Shown here: positions 22,469 through 33,824 of the stretch, piece by piece | How positions within the stretch are numbered: position 1 is the first letter of the stretch | Layout of the letters: every line of letters starts with the position of its first letter | NCBI GenBank assembly: GCA_015345905.1 | Contig: JADDTR010000008.1 | Location: 372,001-436,000 of the forward strand | Source of the DNA: Aotearoamyces nothofagi | Taxonomy: Eukaryota; Ascomycota; Leotiomycetes; Leotiales; Tympanidaceae | Reading direction: 5' to 3' | Length of the DNA stretch: 64,000 bases | The notes under the pieces: generated by a model | What the model saw: only the letters and a program-made list of their open reading frames with translations | Database searches by the model: none | Told to the model about the DNA's origin: nothing | Position numbers and translations under genes: made by a program

Positions 22469-25381
22469 ATGCAAAGAGCGGAATTATCGAGCAGTCCCGC
22501 CCGTATAAGCATCCCAATGTCTACTATGGCGACCATCAATGAAACCGATCCGCATCCTCCCCGAAAGCGCATTGCGACCTACGGCAAAAGTGTTAGCAAG
22601 CGCCTCCCAGAATATATTGGGCCTGGAGAGATGTACCGGGCGCCTGAGAATGCAAAACCAACTACAGTTATCCAGAAATCCCAGACAACCTTGACTCTTC
22701 CAAGTACTACCCTCACTCAACGAGCATCTCCTGCGCTCTCCGCGCCATCTCCGAACCCCGATGTCTTTGAATTTCCTCCATCCAGCGGCGAGGAGGAAAC
22801 CAGTACACCTATCAAAAGAAGAAAAATCCCACCTACAGCTCGCAATGCGAAGCTGAAGACACCAAATTCCAATGCATATAGGGATCATACATCTCTGGAC
22901 CTTGCTAAGAAAACAAATACGATGAATAAACTACTACCTATCACAACAAGCCCTCCGCCCGCGGAGTCCCGCCGCGATCAGAAGAGAACGGCCAAGCGGA
23001 CAAAAAAGACTTTGTCATGCCTGAACGATACATCATTTGTTGAGTCGAGACTGCTGTCCTCGAAAGAGGGTCGCATTTCATCAAAACATCGACCATCCCC
23101 TATCCTTCCCCAGAGAAAGTTCGGTCACGCAGCGTCACAATTGATACACGCACACACCACACAGCAGATATCCACAACTGGGCCAGCAGCAAACGAAAAG
23201 ACGAAGGCTTCGCCAGTACATCGTTCCATCTCTGCGACTCCCAGCAGAACACATTCCCCAGATACCTTTCTAGCAATAACTACTACTCCATCGAAACAAC
23301 GCGCAAACGTCCGTGAACCCAACGACAATCATATCCCAGCAGCTTTGACTCCAGAGGGTAAGAAGATGTGGACTGGCCTATTAGGAGAAGACAGTGACGA
23401 GGCCTTACAGAAATGGGGGAATTCACCCAGAAATCCGCGATATATGAAAGACGACCACAAGAGCCAAACATGCAGTGGGCAAGCACCACGAAGAAGGTTG
23501 ATTGACTCTCTGGTTGAACAATCTAAAACAGTAAAGCGTCCCTACTATAGCTCTAGTAGTTCGGATGATGAAGACGAATATGGGGCCTCGTTAAATGTTA
23601 AACCCGCAAACACCAACCTTAGTGCTCTGGAAAGCATTTCAGGTTCCAATCACCTGCAGAGAAGCGGGACGAGCGTAGGAAATGACACTGAAGTGGGAGT
23701 AGCTGCAGGACCAAGTTCCCAGATTTTAGGACCGAAGATAACTTATTCTCGACAGCGATCTATGTTAGCGGAGCAAGATTTTCTCGATAAGATGAATTTC
23801 GATATTCCCTTGCATGAAGATCAAAGTATCGATAAGCGCCGAAATCGAAGAGGGTCCATCCCAAGTCTTGCCCCCCTACCAAACTTTCATGAGGAAGACG
23901 AGATCAAGGACGTCCTGCAAGCGGGAGCCGTTCGGACTGTACATGAATTGAGGCAAGCCGGCGCCAACAAGCGATTCATGGCTGAGATGGAAGACCTGTT
24001 AGATCGAGTGGGCATACCTGGAAAGCAAATTTCCATGAGAAGGTTGGGGCTTCTCGAGTTGGCTGAGAAACTGTACAACAAAGACTTCTATCGCAACTTT
24101 ATCGCCAACGGAATGGACCAACGACTATTTCTTGATCTGGGACAAGAAGCAGATATAATATCCGGATTTCTAATAATATCGCTCCTTATCATTGTACTTG
24201 AGGCTGGGATTACCCCATTGGTAGTTGCGCAGCTTCGACGTCAAGGAATTGCTCAGTTGATAATGCGACTTGTCGAGTCAAACGAGGCCATCAATCTTCT
24301 CGTCAAGGATCGGAAAAGCAACATGTCAAAGGCTGCACAGATAATGGTCCTGGCACAAGAGGAGAAATTGCTTGGGCTACCAATATGGGGAGAAACACGA
24401 CCGAAAACGCTATCTCCCAGAACTGTTGGCCTCGAGTGTCTAGAGCTCTTGGTTCGCCAAAACCGTGAAGCTAGAGGCTCCGTAGATATTATGTCGAAGG
24501 AGCTGACAAATAAGTTGTTCACCATGCTAATGCATCACTCGAAGATGGATTCTTGGGCGCAACTGACGGAATTGGACACGATTGACTTTCGTCTTGCATT
24601 GTCAACATTGGAATCCCATTCCTTGAAAGCTATGAATAGCTCCGACAATAATATTTGGGTTGAAGAGTACCTGCCTATCATGCGGGATATTCTTCAATGT
24701 GCATTGACGACTACCACGGAAGATATGGGGGTTCTACAGCTACTATCCTTACGGCTTACTCTGAATGTCACAAACAACAACTCCAGTGCATCAAATGCTT
24801 TTGCTACCCCCACACTGGTAAGTATCATGGGCCGGGCAATCGTTGACAAGTTTAGACTCTTGTCTCGCTTTTCGATCGAAGAAGAACGCCTAGCTCTAGT
24901 AGACCACATAATCCTAATGTTAGGTGTCATGATAAATTTTGCAGAATGGAGTTTCAGCGCACGGCAATGTTTTCAGACACTTGAAAATAGCAGCCAGGAC
25001 CCCCTTGAGGATTTGGTGCAGATCTTCCTAGACAACTTGGAGAAAACATCCGAGGTATGCCACTTCAGAAAGTATATTTCGGAATTTACTGACAATACTT
25101 AGACTGATTCGGTAGAAGACAGCCATCTTAATGTGGCTTCTGGTTACCTCGCAGTTTTACTTGGTTGTATATGTCTTTCCCCCGAACTTGCAGGGCGTAT
25201 ACGACTGCGCCACCCAGGGAAGACACTCAAGCCTCTAATAGCAGCTATAGAGGAATTCATCAGCCACCATAGAAAGGTTGATGACCTCTTTAAAGATGAC
25301 ATTGATGGGCATAATCCACAAATCAGTTTAACGGAGCGACTCTCACGGATGGTGGAAATACTCAGGGAGAATGTGGCATAG
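22469..25381 (+). CDS. Wapl/Rad61-like cohesin release factor
   Basis: Exons 22469..25054 and 25103..25381, about 954 aa. The first 450 residues are basic, Ser/Pro-rich and look disordered, with RKRIATYGKSVSKR and TPIKRRK stretches that could serve as nuclear signals. From about residue 470 (EIKDVLQAGAVRTVHELRQA) a helical repeat region runs to the end, matching the WAPL domain of fungi. Wapl, with Pds5, opens the cohesin ring and so controls cohesion and loop size. The intron GTATGC...TTAG near the end joins LEKTSE to TDSVEDSHLNVASGYLAVLL, a conserved block at the end of the domain. The ATG at 22469 is the first in frame; ATGs at codons 17 and 20 are alternatives. Confidence 0.8.
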
Positions 25382-25882
25382 ACAACCAGGCTAAAGCTAC
25401 TAGCTGGCGACTATGATATTTTCGTCATTGAGAGCAGTAGATAAGAAGGATGCATGGGAGATGAGGTCTTGACAAGAATTTGGGATAGCAGGGGCGTATT
25501 TGGTGCATGGGAAGTCAGTTATGGCATTTATACTTGAAAATATACCCTCTTGTTTTAGCGAAGCAAAATACAGATTGATAAACTCAATTGATCAACATCC
25601 TCTGTAGAAGGTTTATTGAGAACAGGTTTGATTTCCAGTAGCTGCTATCCACAAATAGCATAACTGGGCCTTTGTAAGAGCCTTGCGCTATGCACGCATA
25701 ATACGTATATCTGCAGTGGAAGCGGAAGCGAGATCGCTAAGATTTTCAGCCTTACGCTATGCGTACGGTTGAAGAAAGTCACTTAAGATTCTATCAGAGG
25801 ATTGCGCCTTCATGTCAGGTGCTGCAACAAGACAATTGATCTACTGGTGACATCAAGTTGACGATACATTCTGTTATAGACC
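25382..25882. other. Intergenic, Wapl 3' end to rheb promoter
   Basis: AT-rich; no gene or motif recognised. Confidence 0.4.
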
Positions 25883-26625
25883 ATGCCTGCACCACCCAAA
25901 CAACGGAAGATCGCTATTGTCGGCAGCCGATCTGTTGGTTCGCGCCCCCCGACCCGGACAGACCTTGATCCGTGCTAATAGCAACCCAGGCAAATCCTCC
26001 CTCACTGTCCAGTTTGTTGACGGACATTTTGTGGAAAGCTACTATCCTACAATTGAGAATACTTTCAGTAAAGTCATCAAGTTTAAAGGCCAAGAGTTTG
26101 CGACTGAGATCATAGACACTGCAGGTCAGGTGAGCAGAATCTAGTGCCTCATCCTCATCACGTGGGCACAGGTGCTGATTTAATTATCTTCCTTGCAATG
26201 TAGGACGAGTATAGTATTCTCAATTCCAAGCATTTCATAGGAATTCATGGTTATATTCTTGTATACTCCGTTGCTTCTATGCAATCTTTCGAGATGGTTC
26301 AGGTCATTCGTGATAAGATTTTGAATCACCTTGTGAGTGTCCCAATCTAGGTTTGAAATGGTACCTATCGCTGACACTGCAGAAGGGCACGGAATGGGTA
26401 CCGGTTGTTATAGTTGGAAATAAAAGCGACTTGCGTCCTGAACAGCGTCAAGTCACGGCAGAGGATGGCAAGCAACTGGCTGAAAAATACTCGTGTGCAT
26501 GGACAGAAGCAAGTGCACGGTACAATGAGAACGTTACCAAGGCATTCGAACTCATGATCGGCCAGATTGAGAAGTCACAGAATCCAAACGAACCAACCGG
26601 TGGAAATAAGTGTGCTGTTATGTAG
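25883..26625 (+). CDS. rhbA: Rheb GTPase
   Basis: Exons 25883..25937, 25990..26129, 26204..26332 and 26383..26625, 188 aa (187 if the distal acceptor is used). Activates TORC1 in fungi that have the TSC-Rheb branch and also affects arginine uptake. Motifs: P-loop GSRSVGKSS, with the Arg in place of Gly that marks Rheb; effector region SYYPTIENTFSKVIKFKGQE; DTAGQDEYSILNSKH; NKSD; EASAR. It ends in CAVM, a CaaX box for farnesylation. The protein aligns closely with S. pombe Rhb1. The last acceptor is a CAGAAG pair: the distal one gives NHLGTEWVP, as in S. pombe, while the proximal one adds a lysine. Confidence 0.95.
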
Positions 26626-27183
26626 TAGACGGCGGAGTTGCAAAAGAGCTACTTCTCGAGTAGGTATTCCACTCGCGCTGAATGGCGACTTTTCCTGGCG
26701 TTAAGGATAGCGAGTAGTGATCGTGTGTATGTATCTCGTATATAATGGCTTTGGCAATCTTCCAATTTATTACATAGGGTAGGGTCGGCTGAGGTCTTAA
26801 CGCAATTCAAATTCCATGCATTTGGTTATGATGCTAGGTGTTTTATGGATGAGATACGGTGCCACCCATGATGGATCGATTTCCGCAAGAAGGAATGCAG
26901 ATGTTTATAATCCAGCAGTCTAGATCCAGCCATCCAGCTGGCATGAGTAACTTAAAAATAGCTCGATACTGTACGAGGACGGACAGAGGATAATGGATTA
27001 TGACCCCACCATCAGAGCGAAAGATGCCGCAGGTATTGATACCGCGCTAATGAAGCGCAAATCAGGCATGGGCAAAGGCAGAAAGAACTATTAAATTTAC
27101 CCCACTAAAGTCAAACACCAAACTCCAAAAGTGTTTGACTCAACGCCATAAACAAACCATAGATCCAGCAACACACCCTCAAT
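26626..27183. other. Intergenic, rheb 3' end to SerRS promoter
   Basis: No gene recognised. Contains a TAATAATTC-poor, mixed-composition spacer and the likely 5' leader of the SerRS gene, with CAAAC-type words just before the ATG. Confidence 0.4.
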
Positions 27184-28962
27184 ATGCTTGACATCTTCGA
27201 CTTCATTGTCGACAAGGGTGGTAATCCACAGCAGATCAAGGAGTCCCAGAAGCGGAGATATGCGCCAGAAGAGGCCGTCGACGAAGTTATCGCTCTCTAT
27301 GAGGACCATCGCAAGAGTGAGTACTGTGAAAACGGCCCTGGTAGCCTTGAGAGACCGGTGTGCTGAAAGTTTTTTGGTAGCCCAGTACTCTGCTACTCAA
27401 GTCAATACGAAGATCAATGATGTGCAGAAGCAGATTGGCGTGAAGCGAAAGGTCAGTTAACGAGGTGCTCGCGACGCTATATAGAAGTGCTGACCGCTCC
27501 CCTGCTCACAGGCGAAGGAAAATGCCGATGACTTGATGAAGCAAAAGATGGAATTGGAAAAAGAAAAGAAAGCCCTGATCGACTCTGCTGCCGAGAAGGA
27601 CGTTGCGCTGAAAAAAAAAATTGGTACAATCGGTAACATTGTTCACGATTCCGTGCCGATCAGTGATAATGAGGTATGGCTCTCCATTCAGGGTATTATT
27701 ATATGCAGACTAATTTTTTTAACCAGGATAACAATGCCTTGCAAAGAACCTGGGCTCCCGAAGGTGTCACGGTCGAGAAACGCGATGTCTTGTCTCACCA
27801 CGAAGTCTTAGTCCGTCTAGATGGATATGATCCTGAACGAGGCGTTAAGGTCGTTGGCCACCGTGGCTACTTCTTGAGGAATTGGGGTGTTTTCTTGAAT
27901 CAAGCTATGATCAATTACGGCCTCGAATTCCTCTCTCAACGGGGCTACACCGCACTTCAAACTCCTCAGTTTATGCTTAAGGATTACATGGCAAAGACAG
28001 CTCAACTGGAACAATTTGATGAGGAGCTTTACAAGGTTGTAGATGGGGAGCCTCAGAATGACAAGTACTTGATTGCAACCTCTGAACAGCCCATTTCAGC
28101 ATTCCATGCCGACGAATGGTTATTGCACAAAGAGCTGCCTATTAAGTATACATATTTGGCATTATAACATGATATATAACTAACAATTCGCGCAGATATG
28201 CAGGATTCAGTACATGCTATCGAAGAGAAGCTGGCTCCCACGGACGTGACGCCTGGGGTATCTTCCGAGTTCATCAATTCGAAAAGGCAAATAGAACTAT
28301 AGTCATACGATAAATTTCAAAGCTGATATCGATTTATATAGGTAGAGCAATTCCTTCTGACCGACCCAGAGAAATCCTGGGAGGCATTTGACGATATGAT
28401 CGGTATCTCGGAAGAATTTTACAAGTCTCTTGGCGTTCCATATCGCGTCGTGGCCATTGTCTCGGGAGCCCTAAATAACGCGGCGGCAAAGAAATTCGAC
28501 CTCGAAGCATGGTTCCCATTCCAGGGAGAGTATAAGGAGCTCGTGTCCTGCTCAAATTGCACGGACTATCAATCAAGAGCACTTGAGATACGGTTCGGCA
28601 ATAAGCTACAAACAGATATCAAGAAAAAGTATGTCCACGCTCTAAATTCGACACTTTGTGCAACGGAGCGAGCTCTATGCTGTCTTCTGGAAAATTTTCA
28701 GACGGAAGATGTAAGTAACTTTTGTTAACTTATCCAAATATAATGCTAAAAAAAATAGGGATTCAATGTACCAGAACCACTTCGAAAGTATCTACCAGGT
28801 GCACCTGACTTCATACCATTTACGAAGGAGCTGCCGAAGGACACGACATCGCAGAAGGTGAAGGGAAAGGCGGACAAGGTAGCAAAACCTCTTATAGCAG
28901 CGGTTGGAGGAGGAGCTACTGAGGCAGCTGAGAAGCTCAAGAACTTAACCACTTCCGGATGA
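27184..28962 (+). CDS. Seryl-tRNA synthetase, cytosolic
   Basis: Exons 27184..27316, 27381..27451, 27512..27673, 27727..28145, 28196..28286, 28342..28710 and 28759..28962, 482 aa. Charges tRNA-Ser (and tRNA-Sec where present) with serine. The N-terminal coiled-coil arm ([13 protein letters not shown] to about residue 120) grips the long variable arm of tRNA-Ser. The class II core follows: motif 1 around [27 protein letters not shown], motif 2 as [24 protein letters not shown], and motif 3 around [23 protein letters not shown] lysine-rich tail of about 50 residues is typical of eukaryotic cytosolic enzymes. The fifth intron begins GCAAAT, a GC-AG intron fixed by the FEK|VEQF junction. Confidence 0.96.
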
Positions 28963-29431
28963 TCTCATTGATTTTGGTAGTAGATTTGAGCAAACTGGGA
29001 GTACACCAGAGCGTAGTTGGTGGCGTAGATTTGGGCATGATTTTGATGAGACCGAAAAGGTCGTAGATATGAGATAATTGAGAAGAACCCAGAATGCAAT
29101 AACTGGCCCGCTATCCAATCAACGGTGATTCACAGCCACGTATTCAATAATGATATGCTGCTAAATAGAATAGTAGTCCAGTCCATAAATGCTGGCTGCG
29201 CTTTCACTAAGCGAGCCGGAACATCAGGTATTGGGACAGCGAAAGGCCAAACCGTATATAATAATGCAGCATGATATGAGCACAAAGAGATCGAAACACA
29301 TCTGTGAGGCCTTATAAAGCTATTTCCAGTCGTGATTGTTCAGGCTAGGCTAGTGTCCATCTGTAAATGCACATCTGAAGACACGCGTGACAGGCACTAC
29401 ATGGTCTTGGGTAGCAATCGAGAGCAAGATC
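28963..29431. other. Intergenic spacer
   Basis: About 470 bp between two genes on the same strand; no gene or clear motif recognised. Confidence 0.4.
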
Positions 29432-31208
29432 ATGTCGGGACCCTGTTGCCCGTTCTGTGGGTACAAGGCCGTGAATGAATATGCCATTCTGGTAACCGCA
29501 CCCCGGTGAAGCTATGGCATTGATGCTAGCTGATTGTCAGTAGTTTCATATGGAAAGTTTGCATCCGGAAGGAGAGTCACCCTTTATAGTCAAAGACGAA
29601 TCTAAAGTGGACCAGCTAGGGAAGTCAGAGAGTATAGAAGATGAATATGTCGAATGCCCTATCAATGGATGTGGTGAAGCAGTCTACCTGTCAGAACTTG
29701 ATTGTCACCTTGACATGCACGGGACCGAAGATACTGAGGCTGACGTTACTGTCTACAACGAACGGCACCATTCTAAAAGAATCAAGCTGGATAGCGCTAT
29801 ACCAGGCACAGATTTTGATACTAAGATTCCACAAGCACTTCGTAACCTTGATGAAAGTGTTGCTACTACTAAATCAACACTAGATCACCAAACCAACGCA
29901 AAAGATGGATGGAGGACACTTCTCACTATACCGGTTGCCGTGCGCCAATCTCCTACGTCGTCATCCAGCACGTCTACTCCCAGACGACTTGGGGTAAGTT
30001 TCTCTAACGTACTGCTATCTTAAGAGCTAAATTTGGTACCAGAAATCCGAGCTGGGACCCCATGCCAATGAGCAGCAGATGCCAGGGTGGCTCCGCAAGA
30101 TTTTAGAGTCTGAAGGAAAAGCAAAGACTATCAATAGGCTGAATACAGTAGGGGGGATAGAGAAAGTGCAAGTGATTGACAACCAGACCTGTGGGGTTTT
30201 ACCTGTGGTGGAGCAGCTCCTCCAACAGGATCCTTTGACAGAGTATGCGTACACGTGCCATCCCGCTGTGCAGCACGTGTCGAAGCTTAAAATGGAAGGT
30301 AAGTCTGATATGTGATACTTCATAATAGCCATAGCTCTAATTCTTGATAGGTGGCTTCTGTGGGTACAGAAACATACAGATGTTGGCCTCTTATATCATC
30401 GGAGCAGAGTCACAGGGCTCTCACCACTTTAGTGGCAAGATACCGAGTATCTTCAACATCCAAGATTTTATTGAACGTGCCTGGGATCTCGGTATCAATA
30501 AACAAGGCCGATTAGAAACTGGTGGTGTCCGTGGCACCCGCAAATATATCGGGACCCCAGAAGTAAGTTTCTTCAAGACTCTAATTCTAAAAGTAACTTT
30601 TAAATCGAGATATTATAGGCACAAGCAATGCTATATAGCCTTGATATATCGTAGGTTCTAAACTATAGTTTAATATTATCAGATTGCAGCTGACTTAATA
30701 GTTGCAATGCTCAAGGACTGAAGGGTAAGGGGTCAGATCGTGCCGACCAGTTACTATTCCAGACTGTGGAGCAGTATTTTACCTCAGGTGACACCGACCC
30801 TGCACATAAAGTTCGTAGTACTACACTACCTCCGTTGTATTTTCAGCATCCAGGTAAGGCGTACTCATTTACTTCTTTTGAAAACTCTTTGTTAATAAGG
30901 ACGAGGCCACTCGATGACGATTGTCGGTATTGAGAAGAAGAAGGATGGAGCCATGAACCTCCTGGTCTTTGACCCAATGTTTCACGATGCGACGAGCGTC
31001 ACTAAGCTTATTGGACAGAAGTTCTCTCATAGAGCTCCGGCAGAGCTCCTGCGTGCTTATCGAAGGGGTACAAAGTATCTGCGAAAGTACAATGAATTCG
31101 AAATTCTCAGGTGTGCCATATCCTCGACTCAACCATTATCGATCACTACCAACTGACAAGACTAGACTGACACCGCGTCTGCTTGAGAAAGGCATCTGGG
31201 AATCTTGA
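29432..31208 (+). CDS. ZUP1/UFSP-type cysteine peptidase (C78 family)
   Basis: Exons 29432..29491, 29544..29993, 30043..30298, 30351..30562, 30619..30650, 30702..30853, 30900..31110 and 31166..31208, 471 aa. A C2H2 finger sits at the very start (CPFCGYKAVNEYAILFHMESLH), and a second C2H2-like element follows near residue 55 (CPINGCGEAVYLSELDCHLDMH). The papain-like C78 domain contains the probable catalytic cysteine in GGFCGYRNIQM, then FIERAWDLGI, TRKYIGTPEAQAML, VEQYF, the histidine in HPGRGHSMTIVG and aspartate in LLVFDP. Human ZUP1 cuts K63-linked polyubiquitin in genome maintenance, and S. pombe Mug105 belongs here. Exon 5 has only 32 nt. All phases agree. Whether this copy acts on ubiquitin or another modifier is not visible. 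Confidence 0.88.
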
Positions 31209-32111
31209 ATTTTTTTGGATGGCACTTCTTAAAATTGCGATTTAGGTGGTGTTTGGGCCGTATCTGGTCTTGGGAGGCAATCAATACCCAAAGCTTGCTG
31301 ACTTGCATGTAGCTGCTTCAGCGGCACTGAACTTACTTTGGATCTGCTTATTACATGTATAAAGGCATTATCTTGCGCTAAGCGTTTAAGAACTATGAGT
31401 ATATCTCAAATAGGTGCATTTAATCCTCCCACTCAAGCTTCCCGCGCCTGGCTTTGACACACATCATTCGCTAGCAAGGACATAGCAATTCTCTTGATTT
31501 GTAGGAACACAAGGTTATGACTCTACAGCTTGCAAGGACCTAAGCGTGTACATTGTTGCCCTACTACGTACTTGCTTGAATACTTCAAGGGTTCGTTGAG
31601 ATTTGCTTTGCACTTTGGATAGATATGGCAATCTCTTGTCTCGGGTTTATTATCATATATAACCGGTAAGTATTTGCTGTTTTTAAGGGAACTTGGTATC
31701 CTCTAAAGCAATAAAATCCCTTGATCATTGTGAGATATCATCTACTAGCTGTACTGATGCAGTAATGGCTTGGTCTTTAGGATGTTTGCAAGATCTGCGG
31801 TTCCACATTTGTTTTGATTCTGAAATCGCCAAAATTATGGAGTTGCCGACATGCTATGCACGCCGTGGTAACGTGGTAGCTACTGCAACGCTCAATTCTT
31901 GCCAGCTGACTCGGAGAGTCGTAAATTTTAATAAGTTGTAAGCAAATATACCAAGTACAAAGTAATGGACTGTATAAAGGACTTTGCGGCGCCGTAAGAG
32001 CCACCAGCATACCGGCCATAAGTGCGACGCCAATCACGCCAGCTAATCACTATCGCGAGGATAGCTGAATTTTTACCCTCGAAACATACTCGATACATCC
32101 TAGACTGCAAG
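31209..32111. other. Intergenic spacer
   Basis: About 900 bp of mixed AT-rich sequence before the ITPA gene; short frames only, nothing recognised. Confidence 0.4.
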
Positions 32112-32932
32112 ATGGCTCCTCCCAAACAACTCAACTTCATTACTGGCAACAAGAATAAGCTTATAGAAGTGAAAGCTATCTTAGGCGGAACCATAGACCT
32201 ACAGAGCCAGGCACTGGACCTGGTCGAGATCCAGGGAACCATCGAAGAAGTATCAGCTGACAAATGCCGACGTGCTGCACAAGCGGTATGGCCTTCCCTC
32301 CCATCCTACATACCTCGGGCCAAACAAAAACTGAGAATGCACAATATCTCAGATCAACGGGCCAGTGCTAGTTGAAGATACGTGCCTGTGTTTTAATGCC
32401 CTAAAAGATCTCCCAGGGCCTTATATGTAGGACTCGGCCCTTCGAAATCTGCCTCCTCACTAATGAGATCATAGTAAATGGTTCCTTTTGGCCATTGGCC
32501 ATGAAGGGCTGAATAACCTTCTTGCAGCATACCCTGACAAATCTGCACAAGCCGTGTGCACGTTTGCGTATAGTGCTGGCCCAGGAAACACGCCCGTGAT
32601 ATTCCAAGGCCGAACAGATGTAAGCTCGGCCAAGCTAATTGCTCCCCAAAGATATATTGATAAGAATCCAGGGCAAGATAGTCCCAGCAAGAGGTCCCGG
32701 AAACTTTGGTAAACTGCGGACTTTCATCTCTTCGACCTCTGCTGACAATGCCAGGCTGGGATTCCATTTTCGAGTACGAGGGCCAGACGTACGTTCTAAG
32801 ACCCCTGTACCCAATTTACCACGCATTGACGTACCTAGATATGCCGAGATGGATAAGATCGAGAAGAACAAAATATCACACCGCTTTAAGGCTCTGGAAA
32901 AGCTCAAGGTATGGCTACAAGAGGAGGTATAA
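32112..32932 (+). CDS. ham1: Inosine/xanthosine triphosphate pyrophosphatase (ITPA/HAM1)
   Basis: Exons 32112..32285, 32353..32426, 32475..32619, 32672..32708, 32755..32788 and 32839..32932, 185 aa. Hydrolyses ITP, XTP and their deoxy forms, keeping damaged purines out of DNA and RNA. Motifs: [77 protein letters not shown] and [15 protein letters not shown]. Two of the exons are under 40 nt. It converges with FAP7, leaving only 50 bp between the stop codons, so the two transcripts' 3' ends probably overlap. Confidence 0.95.
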
Positions 32933-32982
32933 TGATAGTACTAGCTACATGAACTCGATAGACTACCAAACACAATCTCTCA

Positions 32983-33614
32983 TCATGAACTACTTGTATT
33001 GTCTTTCCTCCACTGCTTAACCCAAGCCTCAATCCTCTCGACGTTACCATCCATCTCTTCCGAACTATCGCTTCTCAATTCCACAATAATCTCTTCATCG
33101 TAAGAGTCTCTAGCTTCCTGTAGTAACACTTCCATAATCTCTGAATCAAGGTTCTCTTGTAATTTGGCTTCTGGATAATTCCTGCTTATGTATTAGCTAT
33201 CGCTCTGAGCCGTATAGATATTAATGTGCTCACCTGGCCTTCAATCGATCGTAGAGAATGGTAGAGTCAACGCGCAGCACAACGACAAGATCAATCCAGC
33301 TCTTAGGAAATAAATCGCATGCGTGCCAGTCGATGATGTACCCCCCCTCCTTCAAATCATCTTCAATCGAATCTAACAGCTGCTCAAGTCAGCACCTGCC
33401 CATAACCATAATCAGTGGTAGAATAGACCTTGTCCTCGTCCACGATCCAACTCTTAAACTCTTCATCCCAGCCATCGTGGCACTCGCGATCCTTCACGAC
33501 CTGATTGATCGAAAGGTGCTTTAGTCCCGTAATTTGCGCAAGCGTCTCACAGGTAGTTGTCTTGCCTGCCCCGGGAGTCCCTGTAACAATGATATTGGGT
33601 TGGTTCCTCATCAT
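32983..33614 (-). CDS. fap7: Adenylate kinase isoenzyme 6 / FAP7
   Basis: Exons 33429..33614, 33234..33379 and 32983..33181 (minus), 176 aa. A small nuclear NTPase needed for the last 18S rRNA cleavage through its partnership with uS11, with AMP-kinase activity as well. P-loop GTPGAGKTT at residues 11-19, followed by CETLAQ, SINQVVKD, GGYIIDWHACDLFP and VVLRVDSTILYDRLKARNYPEAKLQENL-type LID/core segments. It starts with two methionines in a row (33614 and 33611). It lies divergently to the phosphoglycerate dehydrogenase gene, with about 210 bp between start codons. Confidence 0.94.
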
Positions 33615-33824
33615 ATGTTGAACCTATTTGCGCAGCAGGACAAGCTTGGCGAAGTGTTGGGTTGCGCAGAAATATTTAATCCTTATCGATAAAGATAAAA
33701 TATGCAAGTACCCTGCAAGCTGAGAAGGTTTGGCCCCTGCCGAATCTCGTCATAAAATATTGGACTTGAGTCATACATGGAATAAATTCAGCTTTTTGCT
33801 AACCAATCCAGCAGCAATACAAAC

